A stretch of 64,000 bases of DNA from an uncultured Christensenellaceae bacterium (GCA_910588545.1 CAJUOU010000002.1:145382-209381), one strand, 5' to 3'. Positions 43,078-52,392 are shown, counted from the first letter of the stretch. Notes: generated by a model from the sequence alone, not told the origin. Made by a program: numbers and translations.

Positions 43078-43106
43078 ACACCCCAAAACTAAATGTTTCA
43101 GGGTGT
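43078..43106 (+). terminator. Terminator-like hairpin beside cassette copy 2
   Basis: ACACCC ... GGGTGT with an inner AAAC/GTTT pairing, followed on the plus strand by ATTTTTATT. Its sequence differs from the hairpin at copy 1, although the position is the same, so the feature is conserved in place rather than in sequence. Confidence 0.6.
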
Positions 43107-43301
43107 ATTTTTATTATCCATAGAATATCATAGCTATGAAACATTAGAAATAAATTGACTAATAAATACATTTCTTGTAAATTGAATCGTAAGGAATAAA
43201 AACATATAAAAAAATATTATACAAACTAATACTTACAATCAAAATCTGTTTAATATTATTTATAAAAAAATAAATACCAATAATTCTATCTATGCAAACA
43301 T

Positions 43302-43337
43302 AAAAAAAGCAAGTGCTTAAAAGCGCTTGCTTTTTTT
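43302..43337. terminator. Intrinsic terminator downstream of rpmA
   Basis: Hairpin GCAAGTGCTT / AAGCGCTTGC with seven-base A and T runs on the two sides; about 12 nt past the rpmA stop. Confidence 0.9.
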
Positions 43338-43349
43338 ATTTAAGTATTA

Positions 43350-43628
43350 TTACTTTTCTGCATAAACACTAACTTGTTTATCATCCTTACCTTTTCTTTC
43401 AAATCTAACTATTCCGTCAACAAGAGCAAACAATGTATCATCTTTACCGATGCTAACATTCATTCCTGGGTGGAATTTAGTTCCTCTTTGTCTAACCAAT
43501 ATATTACCGGCTTTAACAAATTGACCATCCGCACGTTTAACGCCTAATCTCTTAGCCTCGCTGTCACGTCCGTTCCTTGAACTACCTACACCTTTCTTAT
43601 GAGCGAATAATTGTATATTAATAAACAT
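43350..43628 (-). CDS. rpmA: 50S ribosomal protein L27 (with cleavable N-terminal extension)
   Basis: The ATG at 43628 (GGAGG upstream) gives 92 residues beginning MFINIQLFAHKKGVGSSRNG. The first nine residues are the Firmicutes extension that the protease Prp removes, cutting between Phe and Ala (LF/A) so that the mature N-terminus AHKKG can reach the peptidyl-transferase centre. The rest (GRDSEAKRLGVKRADGQFV, GNILVRQRGTKFHPG) is standard L27. The prp gene ends two bases upstream, as in other Firmicutes. Confidence 0.97.
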   Translation of the reverse strand: MFINIQLFAHKKGVGSSRNGRDSEAKRLGVKRADGQFVKAGNILVRQRGTKFHPGMNVSIGKDDTLFALVDGIVRFERKGKDDKQVSVYAEK

Positions 43629-43629
43629 A

Positions 43630-43959
43630 TTATTGTACCTCCAATTCAATAAAATCCGAAAAACCTTGATACAAATCCGAAATACCCAACAGCATAGTAT
43701 CTAAAATATTATCGCAAATTTCGCGTTGTTTTTGAGTAATGTTATTTGGTATAGTAAACTTTAAATAACCTTCCTCGTCGCACCTGTCAAACTGCATATT
43801 TACACCTGCAACACTAAGTACTCCCAGCATAGCCGTTTGCACGATTGACGATAACGCACTGCAAACAATATCTTCTCCACTGACACCATATCCGGTATGT
43901 CCATCACAAGTTACTTCGGTAATGCTACCATTTTGTTTTACAACTTTAACACTTGTCAT
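43630..43959 (-). CDS. prp: Ribosomal-processing cysteine protease Prp
   Basis: A 109-residue protease that trims ribosomal protein L27. The catalytic His is in GHTGYG (about residue 21) and the catalytic Cys in EDIVCSALSSIVQT (about residue 33), both in the family positions. The gene lies between rplU (three-base gap) and rpmA (one-base gap), the standard arrangement in Firmicutes. Confidence 0.93.
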   Translation of the reverse strand: MTSVKVVKQNGSITEVTCDGHTGYGVSGEDIVCSALSSIVQTAMLGVLSVAGVNMQFDRCDEEGYLKFTIPNNITQKQREICDNILDTMLLGISDLYQGFSDFIELEVQ

Positions 43960-43962
43960 TGA

Positions 43963-44268
43963 TTAAGCCTCTATAGCAGTAATCTTAAGAGCCGTAAATG
44001 GTTGACGATGACCTTGACGTTTTCTGATATTCTTTTTAGCTTTATACTTGAAAATGTTGATTTTCTTTGCTTTATCTTGAGCTATAACTTCAGCTTTAAC
44101 AACAGCCTTTTTAATATCATTGCCAACTTTCACAGCACCATTATCGGAAATCATCAATACATCAAGTTCAACACTATCTCCAACGTTTGCATCAAGTTTT
44201 TCAACTTTAATGATTGTATCTTGCTCAACTTTGTATTGCTTACCACCTGTTAAAACGATTGCGTACAT
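43963..44268 (-). CDS. rplU: 50S ribosomal protein L21
   Basis: A 101-residue protein with the L21 pattern: MYAIVLTGGKQYKVEQDTII, LDVLMISDNG, and the C-terminal KKINIFKYKAKKNIRKRQGHRQPFTALKI. It is the first gene of rplU-prp-rpmA. Its promoter is at 44358-44386, and an untranslated leader of about 84 nt may autoregulate the operon. Confidence 0.97.
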   Translation of the reverse strand: MYAIVLTGGKQYKVEQDTIIKVEKLDANVGDSVELDVLMISDNGAVKVGNDIKKAVVKAEVIAQDKAKKINIFKYKAKKNIRKRQGHRQPFTALKITAIEA

Positions 44269-44352
44269 TACACTTTACCTCCTCTACCCAGTCTCGCTAA
44301 ACAAAATCGGGGATGCCATTACAGCATACTTAGGGCCCTTATTATGCGGCTA
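44269..44352 (-). ncRNA. Probable L21 leader (ribosomal-protein autoregulatory mRNA leader)
   Basis: From the expected transcription start at about 44352 to the ATG there are about 84 GC-richer bases, unlike the AT-rich surroundings. They include AAGGGCCCTAAGTATGCTG, GGCATCCCCG and AGCGAGACTGGGTAGAGG just before the GGAGG site. Position and size fit the L21 leader RNA of Firmicutes; a covariance-model match was not possible. Confidence 0.55.
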
Positions 44353-44357
44353 CAACA

Positions 44358-44386
44358 AATTTACCATAAATTTTACTTTTTGTCAA
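44358..44386 (-). promoter_or_regulatory. Promoter of rplU-prp-rpmA
   Basis: On the minus strand TTGACA (44386-44381), 17 bp, TAAATT (44363-44358). Confidence 0.7.
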
Positions 44387-44549
44387 ACAATATTTAAAGT
44401 TTATTTAAAATTTGTTTAATTTTTATTATATATTTATTTAGGGTTTTTATAACAATCGATAAATCTTTTACTATTAAACCTAAAATTAACCTTCAAATCC
44501 TAATCGAAATACAATAGATTAATAATTATTTGTTTATAAAATAACTAAT

Positions 44550-44587
44550 AAAAAAGCACTTAGACAATTTTAATATCTACGTGCTTG
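44550..44587 (-). terminator. Intrinsic terminator downstream of rng
   Basis: Arms AAGCACTTAGA (44554-44564) and TCTACGTGCTT (44576-44586) pair with one mismatch; on the minus strand a T-run follows. It is about 115 nt past the rng stop. Confidence 0.65.
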
Positions 44588-44700
44588 TATAAATATTTCT
44601 AAAATATTAACCAAATAGTACCGATTTTCGATAGTTTATTTGCAAGTCATTCTAATAAGCAATATTATTATTTAATAGATTATCTAAACAGTTATAAAAA

Positions 44701-46200
44701 TTAGTACAATAGTTTTGCATTGTCCGGAAGCTCGATAATACCCGAACGCACCCTTTCACAACTAAACTTTTCGATATGATATAGAGGGTCTGGTATAAGA
44801 TAAATACGAATATTTTCCCACACGGTTGCAAGTTCCTTTTCAAACAAATTTAACGAAAACATTTTGCTGAAAATAATAGGATTCACAGTAAGTTTAACTG
44901 CCAAAATACTATCATCTTTAAATATTTCGTACAAATAATCACGTATACGCATAATAATATGCTCAGGCGAATGAACATAAGCATCTCCGCCGCAATAAGG
45001 ACAAATTTGAAGCATTGTATCCATAACTCTGCTACGCATCTTTTTACGTGTAATTTGAACAAGTCCCAAATCGGTCATACCTACCAAAGTACATTTAAGC
45101 CTATCTTTTTTAAGTTCTTGTTCCAAAATTTTCAAAACTTCGTCCTTATGTTCGTCATTATTCATATCGATAAAATCTACAATGATAATTCCGCCCAAAT
45201 TTCTAAGTCTTATTTGTCTTGCAATTTCAATAGCAGCAATTTTATTGGTTATAAAAACCGTTTCCTCCAAGTTTTTATCCCCTACATATTTACCTGTATT
45301 GACATCGATAACCGTCAAAGCTTCCGTTTTGTCAATCACAAGATATGCACCGTTTGACAACATAACTTCCCTTTTTAAAAGTTTATCGATTTGCGGATTT
45401 AAGTTATAATGGTTTGTCAAAGTATCCGAGCCGTTATAAACTTCGAACATATCTTTTTTCTTACCGAAAACGTAAGAAAACTCTGACTCCAACATTTTGC
45501 ATACACCCATATCGTTGACGATTATTTTATCGATATCCCCCCGCATAAAGTCTCTTACCGCGCGTATTACAAGGTCTCCCTCGCTGTGAACTAACGAACA
45601 TTTAGGACAAGTTAAATAATCTTTTTTGATTTTTTGCCATTTTTCATTAAGCTCTTGCATATTGGTAAGGATTTCCTCCTCGCTGCAAGTTTCAGCCTCT
45701 GTCCTTACAATATAACCACTCTTATCCGAACGATTTTTGCAAACCAAACTCTCTAATCTTGCCCGTTCGTCCTCGTTATCAATTTTCCTTGAAATAGCAA
45801 TATAATCCACAAAAGGCTCCATAACGATAACTCTGCTTGGAAGCGAGATATTCATTGTTAGCCTTGGACCTTTTGTATCAAATTGTTCCTTTAACACTTG
45901 GCACATTATTATATCGCCGACTTTTAAAGGTAATTTGTCAGGTGCATTCGTTCCGTTATGAGATATCATTTTTCCGTCTACGCAAATATCTCCGCCATAC
46001 AAAAAGCCGTTCTTTTCCAAACCGATATCAACAAAAACAGCTTGCATACCTTTTAGTACATTTACAACTTTTCCCTTATAAATGTTGCCTACCAATTTTT
46101 CAGAATTTGTTTTTTCAATCGCAAAATCAGTCAGGTTTCCGTTTTCCACAACGCAAACCCGTGTACCTGTAATATGAGTATCGATAATTAAATTTTTCAT
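44701..46200 (-). CDS. rng: Ribonuclease G/E family endoribonuclease
   Basis: A 499-residue protein. The N-terminal S1 domain spans about residues 35-130 (GNIYKGKVVNVLKGMQAVFVDIGLEKNGFL in part). Catalytic acidic residues appear in VIDVNTGKYVG and IIVDFIDMNN, with LRNLGGIIIVDF typical of RNase E/G, and a zinc-link CPYCGG near residue 403. It lacks the long C-terminal scaffold of RNase E, so RNase G type. It probably processes rRNA and mRNA. The start overlaps the upstream TIGR03936 gene by ATGA; this order, followed by rplU-prp-rpmA, is typical for Clostridia. Confidence 0.93.
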   Translation of the reverse strand: MKNLIIDTHITGTRVCVVENGNLTDFAIEKTNSEKLVGNIYKGKVVNVLKGMQAVFVDIGLEKNGFLYGGDICVDGKMISHNGTNAPDKLPLKVGDIIMCQVLKEQFDTKGPRLTMNISLPSRVIVMEPFVDYIAISRKIDNEDERARLESLVCKNRSDKSGYIVRTEAETCSEEEILTNMQELNEKWQKIKKDYLTCPKCSLVHSEGDLVIRAVRDFMRGDIDKIIVNDMGVCKMLESEFSYVFGKKKDMFEVYNGSDTLTNHYNLNPQIDKLLKREVMLSNGAYLVIDKTEALTVIDVNTGKYVGDKNLEETVFITNKIAAIEIARQIRLRNLGGIIIVDFIDMNNDEHKDEVLKILEQELKKDRLKCTLVGMTDLGLVQITRKKMRSRVMDTMLQICPYCGGDAYVHSPEHIIMRIRDYLYEIFKDDSILAVKLTVNPIIFSKMFSLNLFEKELATVWENIRIYLIPDPLYHIEKFSCERVRSGIIELPDNAKLLY

Positions 46201-46859
46201 TTGATATACTCCTGCAAAAACTCTTCTGCTGTCAAAATTTTATCATTATTTATTACTAATTGCTTAGTACGTACTATATCAAACGCTTTTTGTGACAAAG
46301 CCAATTTATCACATATTGCTGAAACAACTCTATCCGGTCTTAAATTAGGGTTACCTGTAGCAATAATCATAACTAACCCTTTATTATACACTTTTAAGCT
46401 GTGAATAAGAGGTGCAATATCCTGCTCTTTTTCCGTACCTTTAAAATCGTATTTGATTAACCAACATTTTTCGTTTTGAAAATTTTCGATTTCTTTTTTA
46501 TACTGCAAAAAATTACCTTTGACCAGGTATTCGCAATAATTTACATTCTTAGCAAAGTTAGGATTTTTTATACAGTCATAACATTTTACGGCAAGCATAC
46601 CGCTAGGTATATTGTTGTTAAAAGCATTTAAAACTTGCTCCGCCGACATATCATCATTTGCAATCACAAAAAATTCCTGCTCGCTTTCCACCCCTAAAGG
46701 TAACGGATGGGAAGTATATGTAACGGGATGAGGATTAAACCCTTCGGACAACTTGACATTTATGTTTGCCCTAATCAATGTACGTTGTAAAACACGCATA
46801 CTATCTATGTGGGAAACATAGCTGATATTTCCTTTTTTAATGTGCTCGATTACTTTCAT
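46197..46859 (-). CDS. TIGR03936-family radical-SAM-associated protein (DUF2344)
   Basis: The ATG at 46859 forms an ATGA overlap with the stop of the radical SAM gene, giving 220 residues. The N-terminal part (KKGNISYVSHIDSMRVLQRTLIRANINVKLSEGFNPHP, read in parts) is the hallmark of DUF2344, which is found either fused to or just after TIGR03960 radical SAM proteins. The function of the pair is unknown; association with rng and L21/L27 suggests RNA or ribosome modification (inference). Its end overlaps the rng start by ATGA. Confidence 0.9.
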   Translation of the reverse strand: MKVIEHIKKGNISYVSHIDSMRVLQRTLIRANINVKLSEGFNPHPVTYTSHPLPLGVESEQEFFVIANDDMSAEQVLNAFNNNIPSGMLAVKCYDCIKNPNFAKNVNYCEYLVKGNFLQYKKEIENFQNEKCWLIKYDFKGTEKEQDIAPLIHSLKVYNKGLVMIIATGNPNLRPDRVVSAICDKLALSQKAFDIVRTKQLVINNDKILTAEEFLQEYIK

Positions 46860-48649
46860 GAATAGCACCGTCCCAATTTGTTTGCCCCGCAACCGGTACA
46901 CGAGTTTTTACCGCAAGCCTTTGTCGCAACTCCGTCGTATGCCTTATGCCTTTCGCTAAGCAAATATTTTTTTGTTACCCCGTGTTCGACAAAATCCCAA
47001 GGAAGTATTTCGTCCTCTTCCCATTCACGAGTGTAATCACTCATATTTATTCCCGCATTATCAAAAGCTTGTTTCCATTTGTCAAAATCAAACCTTTCGC
47101 TCCAACCATCAAACTTACAACCCAAAACATACGCTTGCTCAATGACATCAAGCAATCTCCTATCCCCGCGTGAAAAAACCGCTTCGATTATACTGCTATC
47201 CGCACTATGCCAATTATAACGTACATTTTTTATATGAAGATTATCAATCAAGAACCTCTGTTTTGCAAGCATTTCTTGCTCATCGATTTGCCTTTCCCAC
47301 TGAAAAGGTGTAAGCGGTTTTGGTATAAAAACACTTGTGGAAACTGTAATTTGAACAGGACGTTTGCTTTTGCCGTAAACTTTTGCCATATCTTTAATAA
47401 GAAAAACAATATCGACTATACCTTGCAAATCTTCAATAGTTTCCGTAGGCAAGCCAATCATAAAGTATAGTTTAAAACCTGTATAACCGTACTCCAATGC
47501 ACTTTTTATTGTATTTTTTATATTTTCTTCCGTAATGTTTTTATTTATTACATTACGCAACCTTTGACTTCCTGCTTCAGGTGCAAAAGTAAGCGAGCCA
47601 AGTCTGCCACTGCCCATATATTCCGACTTATAACTGTCAAGCCTTAATGACGGCATGGCAAGTCGAACATTACCATTGCAAACATCCGCTTTAAGTCCGC
47701 AAATCAACTCATGCAACGATTCATAATCACTTGTCGACAGACTTGATAAGGAAAGTTCACTATACCCTGTACTATCCACTAGCTGCTTACCTTGCTCCAA
47801 CAAAGTTTGCAATCTTCTGCTTCTAATTGGGCGATAATAAAAACACGCTTGACAAAATCTACAACCGTTATTGCAACCTCTGTAAAGTTCCAACACCGCT
47901 CTGTCGTGTGTAATCTCAATATTAGGTACAAGTATTTTTGTAGGGAAATATTCCTTATCCAAATCTTGTACAACTGCCTTTTTTACACAGCCCGTAAATC
48001 CTGTAATTTTACCATCTATTACTACAGGATATGTTTTAGACGGAATGTACACCCCGTCTAAACAAGCGGCTTTTTCCAAAAACGCACTTTTTGAAATCCC
48101 CTGCTTTTTACACTCGTCATAAAGAAGAGTAAATTCTTTCAAATTCTTTTCCCCTTCTCCAATCATTATCGCATCGAATATCTCCGCAAAAGGCTCGGGA
48201 TTTACCACACATGGTCCGCCTGCAATCAATAGCGGATAATTGCCATTTTGTCTATCCTTTGCCCTAAAAGGTATGCCTGCCAAATCCAACATATACAAAA
48301 CATTTGTATATAAAAGTTCGTAACCGATTGACATTCCTACGATATCGAACTCCGATAATGGTTTTCCGCTGTCAACAGAAAAAAGCGGGATATTGTTCGC
48401 TTTTAATTGTTCCCCCATATCCACAAAAGGTGCAAAACAACGCTCACAAACTATATCCTGCATATCATTTAATAAATGGTACAATATCCTTACGCCGATA
48501 TTACTCATACCGATTTCGTAAATTTCCGGAAAACATAAACACAACCTTGTTGAGCAAGGTTTGTTCATATCCGGCATATTAAATTCTCCACCGACATAGC
48601 GTGCGGGTTTTTCCACCTTTAAAAGTATCTCTTTAAGTTTATTATCCAT
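46856..48649 (-). CDS. TIGR03960-family B12-binding-domain radical SAM protein
   Basis: A 597-residue protein. The N-terminal region (RLCLCFPEIYEIGMSNIGVRILYHLLND, read in parts) is a B12-binding-like domain, the radical SAM motif is RGCNNGCRFCQACFYYRP (CxxxCxxC) near residue 257, and LTFAPEAGSQRLRNVINK and YFMIGLPTE follow. The C-terminal end is cysteine-rich (CGKNSCTGCGANKLGRC), probably binding a further cluster or zinc. The reaction is not known. It is translationally coupled by ATGA to the DUF2344 partner, which is coupled to rng. Confidence 0.92.
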   Translation of the reverse strand: MDNKLKEILLKVEKPARYVGGEFNMPDMNKPCSTRLCLCFPEIYEIGMSNIGVRILYHLLNDMQDIVCERCFAPFVDMGEQLKANNIPLFSVDSGKPLSEFDIVGMSIGYELLYTNVLYMLDLAGIPFRAKDRQNGNYPLLIAGGPCVVNPEPFAEIFDAIMIGEGEKNLKEFTLLYDECKKQGISKSAFLEKAACLDGVYIPSKTYPVVIDGKITGFTGCVKKAVVQDLDKEYFPTKILVPNIEITHDRAVLELYRGCNNGCRFCQACFYYRPIRSRRLQTLLEQGKQLVDSTGYSELSLSSLSTSDYESLHELICGLKADVCNGNVRLAMPSLRLDSYKSEYMGSGRLGSLTFAPEAGSQRLRNVINKNITEENIKNTIKSALEYGYTGFKLYFMIGLPTETIEDLQGIVDIVFLIKDMAKVYGKSKRPVQITVSTSVFIPKPLTPFQWERQIDEQEMLAKQRFLIDNLHIKNVRYNWHSADSSIIEAVFSRGDRRLLDVIEQAYVLGCKFDGWSERFDFDKWKQAFDNAGINMSDYTREWEEDEILPWDFVEHGVTKKYLLSERHKAYDGVATKACGKNSCTGCGANKLGRCYS

Positions 48650-48665
48650 ACTGCAAAATGATTAA

Positions 48666-48686
48666 ATACCGATTGAAAATCGGTAT
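48666..48686 (-). terminator. Hairpin downstream of the ROK kinase gene
   Basis: ATACCGATT / AATCGGTAT with a three-base loop, 12 nt past the stop at 48698; only a short T-run follows, so termination may be partial. Confidence 0.55.
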
Positions 48687-48697
48687 TAACGTTAAAA

Positions 48698-49642
48698 TTA
48701 CATTACCAAAGCAGCCGCACCGATTATACCTGCGCTATTACCAAGGCTTGCTTGAACAACCTCGATATAAGGCAACATACCGCTTAGTTCCAAACTTTCA
48801 TTAAGCTTTTGTCTTAACGGCTCCATTACATTTTTCCCCTCGTGAGAAATGCCTCCGCCTATTATAAACATTTCAGGATGCAAAATGTATCCTAAATTCA
48901 AAAGCCCTTCGGTCAAATAATGTATGTACTGTTCGCAAACCTCTTTGCCCGCTTGGTCGCCCGCATCCATTGCCAAAAATGCAGTTCTGCCGTCAACTCC
49001 GCCGTTTTCATTTGCGATTTTGTGCATAATGCTATTTGCATTTTCCGCCATAGCATGCTTAGTTTGATTGATAAGACCTGTTGCGGATGCATATCTTTCC
49101 CAACATCCAAGCCTTCCGCAATTACATTTTTCGCCGTCTATACGGATAATTTGATGTCCTACTTCGCCGCCTGCTCCACCGTTGCCCTCGTAAAGTTTTC
49201 CGTCAATGATAATACCTCCGCCGATACCTGTACCCAATGTTACCATTACCACATTTTCGTGACCTTTACCCGCACCGAATCTTTGTTCGCCAAGTGCTGC
49301 CATATTTGCATCGTTACCAACAGCAATAGGAACATTAAAATATTGCGACATTTCTGCCACCAAATTTTCGTTTTTGCAACCGATATTTACAGCGGAAACA
49401 ATCATACCCTTTTTGCTGTCAACAGTACCGGGAATCCCAATACCGATACCGCCCAAATCGATAAGAGAATAACCACCCTCCGCAATCAACTCGTTTATCA
49501 TATCAGCCGTTCTTGCGAACATACTTTTAAAACCTTTTTCTTGTTCTGTTGCAAATGCTTTGGATAGCAAAATTTTACCGTCACTGCTTACAAGCCCTAT
49601 TTTAATGCTCATTCCGCCGACATCTACACCTACATAAATCAT
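48698..49642 (-). CDS. ROK-family glucokinase
   Basis: The ATG at 49642 with AGGTG upstream gives 314 residues. ATP site VGVDVGGMSIKIGLV at residue 3, GNDANMAALGE with the catalytic Asp, GTGIGGGIIIDG, EVGHQII and the ROK zinc motif CNCGRLGCWERYAS are all present. These match bacterial ROK glucokinases, which phosphorylate glucose to glucose 6-phosphate; other hexoses are possible. No helix-turn-helix is present, so it is an enzyme rather than a ROK repressor. It stands alone, ahead of the radical SAM-rng operon. Confidence 0.9.
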   Translation of the reverse strand: MIYVGVDVGGMSIKIGLVSSDGKILLSKAFATEQEKGFKSMFARTADMINELIAEGGYSLIDLGGIGIGIPGTVDSKKGMIVSAVNIGCKNENLVAEMSQYFNVPIAVGNDANMAALGEQRFGAGKGHENVVMVTLGTGIGGGIIIDGKLYEGNGGAGGEVGHQIIRIDGEKCNCGRLGCWERYASATGLINQTKHAMAENANSIMHKIANENGGVDGRTAFLAMDAGDQAGKEVCEQYIHYLTEGLLNLGYILHPEMFIIGGGISHEGKNVMEPLRQKLNESLELSGMLPYIEVVQASLGNSAGIIGAAALVM

Positions 49643-49848
49643 AAGACACCTCAAAATTTAATCTATAGATAATTTTTACAAAGATAGTATAACATATATA
49701 AATTTAATTTTCAAGTATTATTAATAAAATATTAAAACTATCGGCAATGTTTTGATTTTATATCTTTCAAACAATATCGAATACAATAAAAAACGGCTAA
49801 AAAGCAAACCGCTCATAGCCTTATAATTAAGTTGATATATTTTGAATA

Positions 49849-50682
49849 CTAAATCAACACTTCTCGCAAAGTCAATTTATGGTCGAATTTTTCCATAATG
49901 CCGTTTAACCTGTCCTCATCGATTACAGATAAGTCTTGCCCTTTTTCATCCACAACGATAAATGTAGTAAGATAATCTCTGTTGAGGTATCTGAACAGCT
50001 CGAAAACTTTGGTTTCGCAACTTATATAAACATCTCTTGCCAAAACACCTTTTTTATAATTTTTCACAAATGATAACCTACCTGCAATACAACTATATTC
50101 TTCCTTTTGCCCGCCGAAAATCGCCCCTATTAACAAAAATACCCCAATATTTATAATAGAAATATTCATAGTTACAAATAGCGTTCCTATGCCCGCAGCA
50201 ATAATAAGTCCGCTTAAAACTATCCCTATAATTTTAAGAATTTTAAGTGCTTTTATTTTATCTTTACACAAGCTCAAGACTACCCTTGAGCCGTCCAGAG
50301 GAAAACAAGGGAGCAAATTAAAACACATTAGTGTAAGATTGCTGTTTAAAAAATCTTGAGTATAGGCATAGGATACAGGCAACAACCACCATACGGCGAC
50401 AGTTAGCAGTGCTAAAATTCCATTGCAAAGAGGTCCTGCAAGTGCTATTGCTATTCCTTCCTTGCGATTAAATTTTTCACCGCCGTAAATCATCGCCCCA
50501 TAAGGCATTAAAACTATTTTAGCCATTTGATACCCATATTTTTTGCCTGCTATGCTGTGTGCTATCTCGTGTAGCAACACGGTCACAAAACAGCTAAAAA
50601 ACATCCAAGCTTTGCCTATTACGATATAGTATAGGCAAAGACAAAAATACAATGGGTGTATTGTTAATTTGTAACCGAACAA
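49849..50682 (-). CDS. M50 metallopeptidase (SpoIVFB / site-2 protease type)
   Basis: A 277-residue membrane protease. The zinc motif HEIAHS is near residue 39 within a helix, and the second metal motif NLLPCFPLDGSRV is near residue 122, with helices before, between and after. Residues 200-277 form a CBS-like cytoplasmic domain (VVDEKGQDLSVIDED). In Bacillus, SpoIVFB cuts pro-sigma-K during sporulation; the CBS domain fits that subfamily. It starts three bases after a small membrane protein gene, near minDE, a common clostridial location. No SpoIVFA homologue is adjacent. Confidence 0.87.
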   Translation of the reverse strand: MFGYKLTIHPLYFCLCLYYIVIGKAWMFFSCFVTVLLHEIAHSIAGKKYGYQMAKIVLMPYGAMIYGGEKFNRKEGIAIALAGPLCNGILALLTVAVWWLLPVSYAYTQDFLNSNLTLMCFNLLPCFPLDGSRVVLSLCKDKIKALKILKIIGIVLSGLIIAAGIGTLFVTMNISIINIGVFLLIGAIFGGQKEEYSCIAGRLSFVKNYKKGVLARDVYISCETKVFELFRYLNRDYLTTFIVVDEKGQDLSVIDEDRLNGIMEKFDHKLTLREVLI

Positions 50683-50685
50683 ATT

Positions 50686-50937
50686 TTATCTACCGAATAT
50701 ATTCAAAAAAGTTTGCGCCAAGTTGCCGCTACTAGCAAGAGTAATAACACTTGAGATAAGCATAATCACTGCAAATGCAGCACCGAAAATAGCAGCGGTA
50801 TAAGCAACATCTAAGGCTTTTTTGCCGTCAAAACCTTTCAAACCTTTTAACTTTTTAGGTCTTCTGCCAAGTTCGACTGTAATATTTTCGTTTGGATAGT
50901 TATTGCACTCAACTTTTTCGTAATCGTCATATTTCAT
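50686..50937 (-). CDS. Small single-TM protein upstream of the M50 protease
   Basis: The ATG at 50937 with GGAGAG upstream gives 83 residues. The N-terminal half is charged (MKYDDYEKVECNN, LGRRPKKLKGLKGFDGKK); the C-terminal half is one hydrophobic helix (AAIFGAAFAVIMLISSVITLA) and a short polar end. I do not recognise the family. Three bases separate it from the M50 protease gene, so a role as partner or inhibitor of that protease is possible but untested. Confidence 0.65.
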   Translation of the reverse strand: MKYDDYEKVECNNYPNENITVELGRRPKKLKGLKGFDGKKALDVAYTAAIFGAAFAVIMLISSVITLASSGNLAQTFLNIFGR

Positions 50938-51073
50938 AAAACACACTCTCCAATTAGTTTACTAAGATAACTTATGCAAGCATTTTTTGTTTTATTCCAA
51001 TATCCGAATTTTTTTGTTGATTAAATTTATTTGAATTGTTTAAAAATAATGTTATATCTATATTACTTATTAT

Positions 51074-51325
51074 TTATTGTACATTAGCTTTTATGCCGTC
51101 CGCCAAAGCGTCGAAACTTATCAAAATTTTTCCGTTGTTTTGAACTTCTATCCTCAAATCGCTGTTAGCAGCTTTAATATTCATATAGCCCGAAATTACT
51201 TTTAGTATTTCTTTTTTCAAAGAATCTTCAATCATAATAGGCATTTGCAATTTATCTTTTTTTAAAATTTGAGATAATCTTTCCGAACTTATCGAATATC
51301 CCGTTTTGTAATTTTGATTAAACAT
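51074..51325 (-). CDS. minE: Cell division topological specificity factor MinE
   Basis: An 83-residue protein with the MinE plan: an N-terminal MinD-binding stretch (SSERLSQILKKDKLQMP), a helix with KKEILKVISGYMNI and a C-terminal beta dimerisation domain (SDLRIEVQNNGKILISF). It stimulates MinD ATPase and sets the pole-to-pole pattern that places division at midcell. It starts 11 nt after minD. No minC gene is visible in the window. Confidence 0.85.
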   Translation of the reverse strand: MFNQNYKTGYSISSERLSQILKKDKLQMPIMIEDSLKKEILKVISGYMNIKAANSDLRIEVQNNGKILISFDALADGIKANVQ

Positions 51326-51336
51326 GCTTACTCCGC

Positions 51337-52128
51337 TTATGCTCTTTTTAGCATCATTTTTAATTTACCCACCATTCCGCGATACTGTGCGGTAGGGTCA
51401 TAAAGTCTGCGTCTGCCTGTGATAAAGTTATCCGCTACACACTCAAAAGAACGCATAGCAAGGCATTCCCCTCGTCCTATCTTTCCAAGCTCCGAAAAAA
51501 TATGAATCTTGTCATCTTCGGGTATAACACCGATAGGCGAAACACCTAAAAGTTTAGATATTTCCAAAACAGACATCATTTCGCCATTTATAATCATATC
51601 GCCTCTGATCCTGTTTACAATCAAATTGATACCGTTCAGCTTGTAATTATGCAAAATACTTATTACTTTATCCGCATCTCGAAGTGAGGAAACATTTGGG
51701 GTTGCGACCACCAACGCTTCGGTACTTGGGCTAACCGCTCTATGAAAGCCTTTGTCAATACCCGCAGGGCTATCAATAAAGATAAAATCAAAACCGTCAC
51801 TCAATTTTGTAATAAGCCCTCTAAAATCTTTCATACTTATGCTATCGCTGTTGTAAGCATTTTGTGACGGCAAAACATACATATTAGGTATATCCGGACT
51901 TGAAACCAATGCTTGTTTTATCCTACATCGTCCGCTTATTACATCTGCCATATCGTAAACAACCTTGTCATCTATCCCCACAAGTACATCCAAGTTGTTA
52001 AGTCCTATATCTCCGTCTATTAAAAGCACCCTTTTACCGCGAAAAGCAAGCATAGCTCCTATACTTGCCGTACACGTCGTTTTGCCTACCCCGCCTTTGC
52101 CGGAGGTTACTACAATTACCCTTGCCAT
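51337..52128 (-). CDS. minD: Septum site-determining protein MinD
   Basis: The ATG at 52128, after GAGGTGCTT, gives 263 residues. The deviant Walker A motif TSGKGGVGKTT is at residue 7, with LLIDGDIGLNNLDVLVG and FIFIDSPAGID typical of MinD. The C-terminal amphipathic helix (GMVGKLKMMLKRA) should bind the membrane. It works with MinE, encoded 11 nt downstream. An upstream in-frame GTG two codons earlier is a less likely start. Confidence 0.95.
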   Translation of the reverse strand: MARVIVVTSGKGGVGKTTCTASIGAMLAFRGKRVLLIDGDIGLNNLDVLVGIDDKVVYDMADVISGRCRIKQALVSSPDIPNMYVLPSQNAYNSDSISMKDFRGLITKLSDGFDFIFIDSPAGIDKGFHRAVSPSTEALVVATPNVSSLRDADKVISILHNYKLNGINLIVNRIRGDMIINGEMMSVLEISKLLGVSPIGVIPEDDKIHIFSELGKIGRGECLAMRSFECVADNFITGRRRLYDPTAQYRGMVGKLKMMLKRA

Positions 52129-52361
52129 AAGCACCTCTATTTTATAAATACTACTTTGTCATTATACAATAAATATAACTTCTTGTTTTAATATTTTTTG
52201 CAGTTTATTTTCCGTTTATGTTATCTATTGTCAATTTTTTTTAATAGTCTACACAAATCAGCCTATTAATAATAATCGTGTAATTTTACTTTTTATTAAG
52301 TAATTATGAATAATATTCTCATTAATACTAAAGATTACATAATAATATACGCAGTAAAATC

Positions 52362-52392
52362 AAAAAACACCCCGATTTTCGGAGTGTTTTTT
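52362..52392. terminator. Intrinsic terminator downstream of the MreB-like gene
   Basis: Hairpin around CACCCCGA-TTT-TCGGAGTG (one mismatch) with A and T runs; about 22 nt past the stop at 52414. It separates maf-mreB from minDE. Confidence 0.82.

Noticed and set aside
48920..49567. 215-residue open frame on the plus strand
   Set aside because: Antisense to the ROK kinase; no start signal and shadow-type composition.
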